A stretch of DNA of 64,000 nucleotides. It comes from Shewanella eurypsychrophilus. GTDB lineage: Bacteria > Pseudomonadota > Gammaproteobacteria > Enterobacterales > Shewanellaceae. The DNA lies in the NCBI RefSeq assembly GCF_007004545.3, contig NZ_CP045503.2, positions 124,001 through 188,000 on the forward strand, read 5' to 3'. Within the stretch, counting starts at the first letter, position 1; each line of letters opens with the position of its first letter. This document shows, one piece after another, positions 57,055-64,000 of this stretch. The notes below the pieces were generated by a model. That model saw only the letters and a list, made by a program, of their open reading frames with translations, ran no database searches and was not told where the DNA came from. The position numbers and the translations under genes are program-made.

Positions 57055-57093
57055 GTTATACCGATTGGTATAACAAACTCGGAACTTCCGAGT
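57055..57093. promoter_or_regulatory. Twin palindromes upstream of the AbgT gene
   Basis: GTTATACC-gatt-GGTATAAC (57055-57074) and ACTCGGAA-c-TTCCGAGT (57077-57093) are both perfect and separated by two bases. They lie between the AbgT start (56989) and the AraC-family stop (57217). They may be operators; the second could also end the AraC transcript. Confidence 0.5.
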
Positions 57094-57216
57094 GAACCGG
57101 TCATCATGTATCAAAAGGTTTAACTGAAACTTAAATTTATAAAGGAATGTGTATAACAGTTCCGTTACAAAATGGCTGGTTCTTATCTAGCAGGCACATT
57201 TGAAGGAAAGGCGTAA

Positions 57217-58380
57217 TTAATGTGTTTGGGATTTTTTGAATTTATGCGGTGTCGTTTCTGTTCGACGTTTGAATTCGGTATAAAAAGAAGACTTACTGTT
57301 GTACCCCACCTCATAGGCAATATCGATGACGCTCATCTTGCCGTCGATTAACAACTGTTTAGCATGCTTGATACGATATTCGTTGATTAGATCGAAGTAA
57401 TTGCCTTGGGTCTGTTGATTGATGATTTGAGATAGGTGATGTGTGCTGGTTTGTAGTTGTGATGCCAGTTTGCTAAGAGACAATTTTGAATCTTTATAGA
57501 TACCATCCTCCATGAGTTGGGTCAGATTTGTTATTACCTGTTTAGCTTGGGTAGAGGTGACAGAGGAGCGGTACTGTTTATGAAAGAGCTGTTCGGACAC
57601 AGCAATATTATCTGCTGTATCTGCTGTGATTTCTGGCACTAAGTCATAAAAAAGTTTATGACTGGTGAGCTTTTTTCCAAGCACTGGAAGGTAATAAAAA
57701 ATCATTGAGCTCATGGCCGTAACCACTAATACAATGGTGGATATCATCCAGGTAAATTGGTGTGGCAGCCTAAAGATAAAGAAAGAAAAAACAATGGCAA
57801 AGCTGATACTAATCGCTATAAATCCCCCTTTAAGACGACCCATCTCTCGCAGTACATCGCTTTTCTTATTGTTGATTTCAATGTGCAGCTCTCGCCAACT
57901 CAAATAAAGGTAAATGGATCCTAAGCCACTCATTAACAACAGCCTAGTAAAGCGGATAGGCATAAAAGACAGTTGCCATGGAATGGGTTCATGAGTGTAG
58001 ATACGAGAAAAGAACCATTGCTTGCTAGCTTCGTCGAGAAGGTTATAGGGCATCATTGCCAAAATGTAGAGCAAGGGGAAAATTAAATGCATGATGTTTT
58101 GCCACTGAAACTCATCGTTTAAGCGCATGCTGGCCTTGAAGTAAAGATAGAAAAAAATAGGTACTGAAACAGAAAGCGGGCCAGAGATTGAAATGATATA
58201 TAGGTAACTTGCCCCTTCTTCGAAAATGGCCAGCTCGAGCATTAGGCTGACAAGGCCAATCAGCATCATCGTAAAACAGAGTCTTGCCTTACGATTCTGA
58301 TAAGGCGTTGTTGCCACATACCCCATCATAAAGAAGGTGAGTCCCACTGAGATTAGTAACAAAATGGTCATCAACTGCAT
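57217..58380 (-). CDS. AraC-family regulator with N-terminal membrane domain
   Basis: The 387-residue protein has seven hydrophobic helices in residues 1 to about 235, then a C-terminal AraC double-HTH. The HTH starts near SKLASQLQTSTHHLSQIIN and ends MSVIDIAYEVGYNSKSSFYTEFKRRT (shown by IAYEVGYNSKSSFYTEFK). Such membrane AraC proteins sense an extracytoplasmic or membrane signal directly. It is encoded upstream of the AbgT gene on the same strand and is divergent from the acylase gene. It could regulate both. Confidence 0.85.
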   Translation of the reverse strand: MQLMTILLLISVGLTFFMMGYVATTPYQNRKARLCFTMMLIGLVSLMLELAIFEEGASYLYIISISGPLSVSVPIFFYLYFKASMRLNDEFQWQNIMHLIFPLLYILAMMPYNLLDEASKQWFFSRIYTHEPIPWQLSFMPIRFTRLLLMSGLGSIYLYLSWRELHIEINNKKSDVLREMGRLKGGFIAISISFAIVFSFFIFRLPHQFTWMISTIVLVVTAMSSMIFYYLPVLGKKLTSHKLFYDLVPEITADTADNIAVSEQLFHKQYRSSVTSTQAKQVITNLTQLMEDGIYKDSKLSLSKLASQLQTSTHHLSQIINQQTQGNYFDLINEYRIKHAKQLLIDGKMSVIDIAYEVGYNSKSSFYTEFKRRTETTPHKFKKSQTH

Positions 58381-58456
58381 GGCCTATATCAATCCTTACT
58401 TTTAGCCAGCCTGTTCATCATGCAGGTTGGATCATTTATATAAATTGGCTGTTAGA

Positions 58457-58472
58457 TTAAACAATCGTTTAA
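58457..58472. promoter_or_regulatory. Palindrome between the AraC-family and acylase genes
   Basis: TTAAAC-aatc-GTTTAA has a six-base arm and four-base spacer in the divergent region. It lies 77 bases from the regulator start and 168 from the acylase start. Its spacer length equals that of the palindrome at 57055-57074, but the arm sequences differ. Confidence 0.35.
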
Positions 58473-58639
58473 ATACTTGATTATTAGTAAGAATAAAAAA
58501 GTCCGAACGGGTCGGGACGGTCGAGTTGTTTGCCTAAAGTGAATAAAGTAACAAATGATTAGCAAATCATAAACTTATTTTAAATAAAACCCAGGGTGCA
58601 TAGTTGATTAAGGATGCGACTCAAAAGGAATAAGACCTA

Positions 58640-61021
58640 ATGGAAAATAATAAATATAAGACATATCTTACGCCAATAGCGCTAGCAATGACGCTGTCTT
58701 TATCTGGCTGTGGTGGAAGTGATGATGACTCAACTGAACCTGAGGTGCTTCCCAGTACAGTGAAAATTGAATATACCTCTTTTGGTGTGCCACATATCAC
58801 CGCTTCTGATTACAGATCATTGGGCTATGGCCAAGCTTATGCGCATGCACAGGAAAATATGTGTACCTTGGCTGAACAGATCATCGAGGTCAGGGCGCAA
58901 AAAGCGATGACATTTGGTGCTGGTAATTCCAATGCGAACGTTTTAACAGATTTCGGTACCTTAGCACTGAATATCTATAATGATGCCGAAGCTGCAATCG
59001 ACAGTATGACTGAGGAGCAAACCGATTTGTTGGCAGGTTATGCTGAGGGCTTTAATCAAGCCGTGTTGGATAAAGCAGGCTCGCAAAATTACCCATCACC
59101 ATGTCGAGGAGCCGATTGGATCCCTGAGTTGAGTATTACCGATCTGCATGCTTATCATTTAAAGCTGGCGTTATTTGCCAGTGGTGGAGCCTTATCGAAT
59201 CAAATAGCCACAGCATCACCGACACCATCAAATAAAAGTCTACTAACGATGTTTAGTGAGGTGGCCAGTAAGAATGAAGGTTTAGGCAGCAATGGCTGGG
59301 CCCTCGGCAGGGATAAGACTGAGTCTGGCAGTGGTATGCTGCTTTCAAATCCACATTTCCCCTGGGCGGGTAGCTTACGTTTTGTTGAAAACCATCTGCA
59401 GATCCCTGGAGAGATCAATGTTACCGGAGTCTCATTCGTAGGCGTGCCCGGTGTACTTATAGGTTTCAATGAAAATATTGCCTGGACGCATACTGTTTCT
59501 CAATCTAAGCGGTTTACTACCTATCAATTAACCTTAGATCCTGAAAATAACACGCGCTATCTCTATGACGGTGAATATAGGGAGATGTTGAGCCAAGAAT
59601 ACACGATTGATGTAAAAAATGATGACGGCACAAACTCGGAGATCACTAAGACACTTTACTCGTCGCATTACGGTCCAATGATCGGTTGGTACCCAGATGG
59701 ATCTGCCGTGAGTTATCGAGATGCTAATGCGAATAACGGTAACATGGTGAGTCAGTGGTTAGCCATGGATCGCGCCAAGACCATCGAAGAGTTCGAAGCT
59801 GCATTTGAGACATATCAAGGCATTCCGTGGGTAAATACTATGGCGACAGATGATAAAGGCAATGCTTTCTTTATTGATGGATCCAGAGCACCTAACTTAA
59901 ATGCATTTGCGGCAGTTTTTGTAAAAGACTTTGTTAATAATAACCCTGTAGGTAAGGCCTTATGGCAAGGCGGTAAGGGTCAGTTAGTACTTGATGGCAG
60001 CATGTCGTTATTTGAGTGGGTTGATACAGGTACGACACCAATTCCTGGTGTTGTACCCTTTGAAAAAGCCCCTAAAGTGTTACGAAGTGACTATGTTTTT
60101 AATGCCAATAGTAGCCATTGGCTTAATCATGTAGAAGAACCGCTTGAGGGGTACTCGATTGTTTATGGTCCCGAGCAGACGATCCGTAGCCCTCGAACTC
60201 GAATGAATGCCACCATGTTGCAGGAGAAGTCGGCACAAGGGATATCAGGGGAGAATGGAAAGTTTAATCTTGATGAACTAAAAAACGTAGTGATGAGCCA
60301 GCGAGCTCAGCTTTCAGAGTTGCTCAAAGATCAGCTTGTTGAGCGTTGTAGCGGTGTGAGCAATATCATTCTTGAGAGCCAAGAATCTGTTGATATTTCC
60401 GCAGCGTGTACCACGCTAGCCAATTGGGATGGTTTGTACAAAAATACCAGCCAAGGTGCTCATGTGTTTAGGGAGTTTTTGAAAGTATTTAATGTTGGAG
60501 GAGAGCAAGCCTTAAGTGACAGCTTATTTGCAACGGCATTCAATGTTAGCAAGCCAGTATCTACACCAGCAAATTTAGCGCAGCATAGTGGTTCAACCAA
60601 TAGTGACCCGGTTTTACAGGCATTAGCGAGCACAGTGCAACACCTTGCGAGCGTGAATATTCCTTTAGCCGCTCCTTTAGGTTCGATTCAATACCATATG
60701 AAAAATGAAGAGATGTTATCCATTCCTGGTGGTGGAACTATTGATGGCGTGTTTAATATCAATACGGGAAGCAGTGCTAAAGTCAAAGATTATGGCTATC
60801 CGGTATTTCATGGTGCCAGTTGGTTGATGGCGTTGGAGTTTACAGATAATGGCCCTCGAGCAGACGCGTTTTTAACCTACGGTCAGTCTCACGATCCTGA
60901 GTCGGACCATTTTGTTGATCAGACTCGTTTGTTTTCAAAAGGAGAGTGGCGTCCTGTGGTATTTACTGAGCAAGATATCAAAGCTGATTTAGTGGATACC
61001 ATAGAATTAACCTTACCCTAA
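58640..61021 (+). CDS. Penicillin acylase family lipoprotein (acyl amide hydrolase)
   Basis: The 793-residue protein has a lipobox (LSGC, C24), predicting a lipoprotein. The Ntn-hydrolase autocleavage site G216-S217 sits in GLGSNGW, so Ser217 would be the new beta-chain N-terminal nucleophile. Further family blocks are LLSNPHFPWAG, HTVSQSKRFT and NANSSHWLNH. PvdQ/QuiP-type members cleave long-chain acyl-homoserine lactones, others beta-lactams or acyl peptides. It is divergent from the AraC-family gene. Substrate unassigned. Confidence 0.85.
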   Translation: MENNKYKTYLTPIALAMTLSLSGCGGSDDDSTEPEVLPSTVKIEYTSFGVPHITASDYRSLGYGQAYAHAQENMCTLAEQIIEVRAQKAMTFGAGNSNANVLTDFGTLALNIYNDAEAAIDSMTEEQTDLLAGYAEGFNQAVLDKAGSQNYPSPCRGADWIPELSITDLHAYHLKLALFASGGALSNQIATASPTPSNKSLLTMFSEVASKNEGLGSNGWALGRDKTESGSGMLLSNPHFPWAGSLRFVENHLQIPGEINVTGVSFVGVPGVLIGFNENIAWTHTVSQSKRFTTYQLTLDPENNTRYLYDGEYREMLSQEYTIDVKNDDGTNSEITKTLYSSHYGPMIGWYPDGSAVSYRDANANNGNMVSQWLAMDRAKTIEEFEAAFETYQGIPWVNTMATDDKGNAFFIDGSRAPNLNAFAAVFVKDFVNNNPVGKALWQGGKGQLVLDGSMSLFEWVDTGTTPIPGVVPFEKAPKVLRSDYVFNANSSHWLNHVEEPLEGYSIVYGPEQTIRSPRTRMNATMLQEKSAQGISGENGKFNLDELKNVVMSQRAQLSELLKDQLVERCSGVSNIILESQESVDISAACTTLANWDGLYKNTSQGAHVFREFLKVFNVGGEQALSDSLFATAFNVSKPVSTPANLAQHSGSTNSDPVLQALASTVQHLASVNIPLAAPLGSIQYHMKNEEMLSIPGGGTIDGVFNINTGSSAKVKDYGYPVFHGASWLMALEFTDNGPRADAFLTYGQSHDPESDHFVDQTRLFSKGEWRPVVFTEQDIKADLVDTIELTLP

Positions 61022-61034
61022 GCGCATTTTGGAT

Positions 61035-61205
61035 AAAAAAATGGACTCAAAAGTGAGTCCAAAAGGGATGATTGATTTGCGCTTGCACTAACAATTAAAA
61101 ATAGAGAAGTAACAAGCAAGGGTGAAAGATAATGGGGGAACTCTCACTGCTTGCTTGACAACTAATTTAGCAAGGTGTGGCTGTACAGGAACTGAATCAA
61201 AAACT
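61035..61205 (-). ncRNA. Candidate sRNA B with long hairpin and C-rich loop
   Basis: On the minus strand a promoter at 61239-61212 leads into about 170 bases with no ORF and a terminator TGGACTCA/TGAGTCCA (61061-61042) plus T run (61041-61035). Inside, CAAGCAAG-CA-GTGAGAG pairs with CTTTCAC-C-CTTGCTTG (61157-61113) around the loop TTCCCCCATTAT. One base pair is G-U on the minus strand but would be A-C on the plus strand, which favours a minus-strand RNA. The C-rich loop could bind ribosome-binding sites. Confidence 0.55.
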
Positions 61206-61211
61206 TTATAT

Positions 61212-61239
61212 GTTATATGGTGACTAGAATTTCAGGCAA
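61212..61239 (-). promoter_or_regulatory. Promoter of candidate sRNA B
   Basis: Minus-strand TTGCCT (61239-61234) and TATAAC (61217-61212) are 16 bases apart, just behind the terminator of candidate sRNA A. Confidence 0.5.
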
Positions 61240-61405
61240 AAAAAAGCCTCTATTCTAAGAGGCTAAAGGGATGTGGAACTATAGGTAAAACAGATAAGTG
61301 ATGAGTCAAATTCCTGTAACACCACTATAAAGCGATCTAGCTGTATAGCGGCTGAACCAGATAAGTAAAGCTAGTTTTTATATGGTTTAAGCGGCTTTAT
61401 GTTGA
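61238..61405 (-). ncRNA. Candidate sRNA A behind an FNR-like box
   Basis: A minus-strand terminator AGCCTCT/AGAGGCT (61245-61264) with eight T has no gene upstream on that strand, so a transcript must begin in the intergenic region. A -10-like TAATCT (61420-61415) and an FNR-like box (61453-61440) suggest a start near 61405-61408 and an RNA of about 168 bases. The sequence shows no long ORF and does not match E. coli FnrS. Confidence 0.45.
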
Positions 61406-61439
61406 AAAAGTCACAGATTACGACCTCTGTGTATCAAAA

Positions 61440-61453
61440 TTGACTTAAATCAA
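61440..61453 (-). promoter_or_regulatory. FNR/EtrA-like site upstream of candidate sRNA A
   Basis: On the minus strand TTGATTTAAGTCAA matches nine of ten positions of TTGAT-N4-ATCAA. Its centre is about 39-42 bases upstream of the predicted start, as at FNR class II activated promoters, and the -35 there is poor. Confidence 0.5.
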
Positions 61454-61707
61454 GGTTTACCAGAGTAAACTCAGGCTGAAAACCGCTAATACCGCCAAGT
61501 TTTATTGGCAGTTGTTTGTTTTTTACCTAGTTTAAATATCTGGCTTTTTCATTGAAAAATAATAACTTTCTTATTTTGTTCATTTATTTATTAATATTTA
61601 CTCATTGTTTTATCTTCTCTTATGCGATCGAAGGATGACCTCTACGTTTGCCTATGTTTAATCCACTAAAAAGTGATTTAAACGTTAAGCTATCTTAAAT
61701 AAGTGCA

Positions 61708-61741
61708 ATTAATACCCTGAGATACTCTCGTAGGTATTAAT
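61708..61741. repeat. Nested inverted repeat upstream of lemA
   Basis: ATTAATACC (61708-61716) pairs perfectly with GGTATTAAT (61733-61741), and inside GAGA pairs with TCTC. It lies 105 bases before lemA. The rest of 61454-61845 is AT-rich with no gene. Confidence 0.45.
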
Positions 61742-61845
61742 ATAAATGTATGGAAATATGAGAAAAAATAGGTAAAGGTAGGGGGTTAAAGCTTAAACGA
61801 AAAGCTGAGTAAATAGTCGATAAAATAGAACTATAAGGACGCAAG

Positions 61846-62415
61846 ATGGAAGGGTTGTTGTTAGCTTTAGGATTGGTACTGATCATCGCTTATCTTTGGT
61901 ACGTGAGTCTGGTGAAAAAGCGTAATACTGGCCGAGAAGCGCTATCCGGTATCGATGTTCAGATAAAGAAACGTTCAAATTTAGTGCCGAATATTTTAAA
62001 AATTGCCCAAAAGTTTATGGAGCATGAAAAGGCATTATTAACAGATATCACAGATCTACGTGCTCAAACTGGTAAAGCTTATGACACTAATGATGCCGAG
62101 GCTATCAGGGAGCACCTTGTTGTCGCCGAGCAGTTAAACAGTAAAATGGGTCAGCTGATGGTAAATGTAGAGGCTTACCCTGAGCTTAAATCTGATAATA
62201 CTATGTTGCAGGCGATGCAGACCTACAATGAGGTTGAAGCGCATATCTCAGCTGCGCGACGTTTTTATAATGCTTCAGTCTCTGAGCTCAATAATGCCGT
62301 TGAGATTTTTCCAGGGTCAATTATTGCTGCTATGGCAAGTATTAAGGTGATGCCTTTCTATGAAGCCGATGAAGCGTCGAAAGCACCTGTCGATGCTGCC
62401 GATTTTTTGAAGTAA
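61846..62415 (+). CDS. lemA: LemA family protein
   Basis: The 189-residue protein has an N-terminal membrane helix (LLLALGLVLIIAYLWYVSLV) and the LemA helical core, with IDVQIKKRSNLVPNILKIAQKF near residues 37-58 (shown by QIKKRSNLVPNI) and ARRFYNASVSELNNAVEIFP near 146-165. It is anchored in the inner membrane, with unknown biochemical role. It starts after AAGGAC and is followed after 67 bases by a DUF3137-like gene, a pairing that suggests joint function. Confidence 0.9.
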   Translation: MEGLLLALGLVLIIAYLWYVSLVKKRNTGREALSGIDVQIKKRSNLVPNILKIAQKFMEHEKALLTDITDLRAQTGKAYDTNDAEAIREHLVVAEQLNSKMGQLMVNVEAYPELKSDNTMLQAMQTYNEVEAHISAARRFYNASVSELNNAVEIFPGSIIAAMASIKVMPFYEADEASKAPVDAADFLK

Positions 62416-62482
62416 ATTGAGCCTGTAAATTATTAGTACGACTGCCTAATGGCCTTTTATGAACCAAATAGCTTGATATAAG

Positions 62483-63493
62483 ATGAATATAGTTAGTTTT
62501 ATTCTCGGGGCGCCTATTAAGGCTAAGCGACAATCTCAGCAGCTTGTTGCCCCCGACGGTGATATTACATCACTGCAAGCGCATTATGATCAGCATATAG
62601 AACCATTGACCAGAAAGTTTGAAAATCGACGCGTATCTTCACTTAAAACGCTCAGGCAGCGTATCTATTTCAGCCTTATTATTTTTTCAATTATTACCTT
62701 TGTTACCTATCTCTTTGATACTCGTGAGCGATTGGGTATTCCTTGGTTTCTCTACCTAATTCCTGCACTCCCGCTATTTTTGTGGTCATCTCGTCCTGTT
62801 AAACGTTATCAAAGCGATGTTAAAGCAAAAGTTTTTCCTAAAATATTTAGCTATTTTGGTAGTGATTTTATCTTTAGCTCTTCTCATAGCATGAGCTTAT
62901 CTGGGCTTAAGCGTTCTAAGCTACTCCCTTATTATGATGATGCTCGATTTGAAGATTATGTACAGGGAACTCATAAAGGGGTGGAGATCGTGATTAATGA
63001 GCTTGAACTAACAAAAGAGGTTAAGCGCGATAAGCGAACAGAAAATGTGACAAGGTTTAAGGGCGTGATGGTGCAACTGAGTAGTCACAAAAAGTTTAGC
63101 GGCCATACTGTGGTCGTGCGCAGCCGAGGTGGTCTAATTAACTTTTTGTCGGACTCATTTAAGCGACTTTCGAGAGTAAAACTTGAAGACCCAAGATTTG
63201 AGAAACAGTTCGATGTATTCTCCTCCGATCAAATTGAGGCAAGGTATCTACTTACTGTCAGCTTTATGGAGCGGCTTCAGGAGTTGGCAAGTTGCTTTAC
63301 AGGTAAGATACAGTGTGCATTTTATGAAGACAAACTACTGATTATGCTGGCTAGCCGTGAAAGCCGATTTGAGCTTGGCTCTATCTTTAATGGTGCAACA
63401 TTTGAGTATGAGTTTAGTCAGATAAATAGAGAGATGCAGCAGCTGTTTGCTATGATTGAGATACTTAAGCTTGATGAATACACGGGATTATAG
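62483..63493 (+). CDS. DUF3137-like membrane protein
   Basis: The 336-residue protein has two adjacent hydrophobic helices (IYFSLIIFSIITFVTYLF and FLYLIPALPLFLWS, about residues 56-100). A large soluble domain follows with FEDYVQGTHKGVEIVINELEL (shown by YVQGTHKGVEIVINE), ending in MQQLFAMIEILKLDEYTGL. This matches the DUF3137 family as I recall it, often next to lemA. It is probably an inner-membrane protein. Its stop is directly followed by the transglycosylase ATG. Confidence 0.7.
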   Translation: MNIVSFILGAPIKAKRQSQQLVAPDGDITSLQAHYDQHIEPLTRKFENRRVSSLKTLRQRIYFSLIIFSIITFVTYLFDTRERLGIPWFLYLIPALPLFLWSSRPVKRYQSDVKAKVFPKIFSYFGSDFIFSSSHSMSLSGLKRSKLLPYYDDARFEDYVQGTHKGVEIVINELELTKEVKRDKRTENVTRFKGVMVQLSSHKKFSGHTVVVRSRGGLINFLSDSFKRLSRVKLEDPRFEKQFDVFSSDQIEARYLLTVSFMERLQELASCFTGKIQCAFYEDKLLIMLASRESRFELGSIFNGATFEYEFSQINREMQQLFAMIEILKLDEYTGL

Positions 63494-64000
63494 ATGAACA
63501 TTAGATGGGAGGCAGCACGAAACAGCTATGGATTTTGGCTAGTGTTTAGTATCTGCTTTCTAATGGTTCACTCTCAAGTTTCTGCTAAAGATAAGCCACA
63601 TTACAAGGCCAGTTATTCGAAAAATGGGCTTAGTGAGCTCGCCACAGAACAAGGTGCTGATACCGCTGTTTTAGACAACGACAGCTTTCAAAAGCAAAGT
63701 AACACTAGCACCACAGCCAGTGAGCAACTCAAGGTATATCAATATAAGCAGGCGAATGGTGTCGTGGCTTTCTCCGATCATGCTCCAGGTATGAATGAAT
63801 ATCAGGTACTGTTTTATGATTGTTACGCATGTCGGCCTGATTCCGAACTCGATTGGAACAAGATGCCGTTATTCTCACATGATTATGATGAGTTGATAGG
63901 ACGTGCGGCTAAAAAGCATAAAATAGACCCTGCCCTGATCCGTGCGATAATACATGCCGAATCTGCTTTTAATGTGTTTGCCTTGTCACGCACCGGAGCG
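63494..64000 (+). CDS. Lytic murein transglycosylase (SLT family), 3' end cut by window
   Basis: The ATG follows the preceding stop without a gap. The 169 visible codons give a signal peptide (hydrophobic to about residue 29), a DUF4124-like segment (YQYKQANGVVAFSDHAPG), and the start of an SLT domain. That domain reads RAAKKHKIDPALIRAIIHAES with the catalytic Glu in HAESAFN (shown by IDPALIRAIIHAES). It would cleave the glycan strands of peptidoglycan in the periplasm. The gene continues beyond the window. Confidence 0.82.
   Translation, partial: MNIRWEAARNSYGFWLVFSICFLMVHSQVSAKDKPHYKASYSKNGLSELATEQGADTAVLDNDSFQKQSNTSTTASEQLKVYQYKQANGVVAFSDHAPGMNEYQVLFYDCYACRPDSELDWNKMPLFSHDYDELIGRAAKKHKIDPALIRAIIHAESAFNVFALSRTGA

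Noticed and set aside
61041..61061. Hairpin after the acylase gene as its own terminator
   Set aside because: The T run is on the minus strand only; on the plus strand the stem is followed by AAAAGGG, so it is better assigned to a minus-strand RNA.

Overview
The window reads as chromosomal DNA of a marine gammaproteobacterium, most probably a Shewanella. The evidence is gene content and order: heptose/LPS-core genes next to coaD and mutM, a tungstate/molybdopterin operon, menF, gor, prlC, an RND pump, AbgT, and RyhB-type small RNAs. Composition looks even throughout. I see no rRNA, tRNA, CRISPR array, prophage or intact insertion sequence.

Region by region: (1) 1-10.3 kb is a lipopolysaccharide-core and envelope block: four glycosyltransferases, a CDP-glycerol-type pair, hldD, hldE, coaD and a Wzi-like outer-membrane protein. 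(2) 10.4-17.6 kb has mutM, a small membrane protein, and a minus-strand operon tupA-tupB-tupC-mobA-(mobB-moeA fusion)-moaA, which links tungstate/molybdate import to cofactor assembly. (3) 17.9-21.4 kb is a divergently oriented sigma-54 response regulator plus membrane histidine kinase. (4) 21.5-22.4 kb holds three tandem minus-strand RyhB-like sRNA genes, each with its own Fur-box promoter and terminator. (5) 22.5-24.8 kb has yhhQ and menF. (6) 25.2-30.9 kb is a tightly coupled six-gene operon: a TonB-dependent receptor with a Gly/Asn minisatellite, a fused two-domain ECF ATPase, EcfT, a candidate EcfS, a TiaS-like IDDTD-motif protein and a 73-aa cysteine protein. I read it as an uptake-and-modification system for an unknown micronutrient, and it is the best candidate here for something undescribed. 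(7) 31-44.7 kb is mixed housekeeping: HD-GYP, DJ-1/PfpI, YeiH, gor, prlC, a thioesterase, GST, LysR, a Tag-like glycosylase and two outer-membrane barrels. (8) 45.2-49.5 kb is an AcrAB-type RND pair, ending in a strong terminator followed by a group II intron remnant. (9) 49.9-55.2 kb has an RDD protein, a lipase-like hydrolase, and a hybrid histidine kinase with an orphan ABC-type binding protein. (10) 55.4-61.0 kb has an AbgT transporter, a membrane AraC regulator and a penicillin-acylase-family lipoprotein, with palindromes between them. (11) 61.0-61.8 kb is an intergenic stretch with two probable minus-strand sRNAs, one having an FNR/EtrA-like box upstream. (12) 61.8-64.0 kb is lemA, a DUF3137-like gene and a truncated lytic transglycosylase.

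Starts were revised from the longest open frame where a ribosome binding site, signal peptide or family alignment supported a shorter one. Functions come from motif recognition by eye; no database search was run. The RNA and regulatory calls rest on promoter, terminator and pairing patterns read directly from the sequence.
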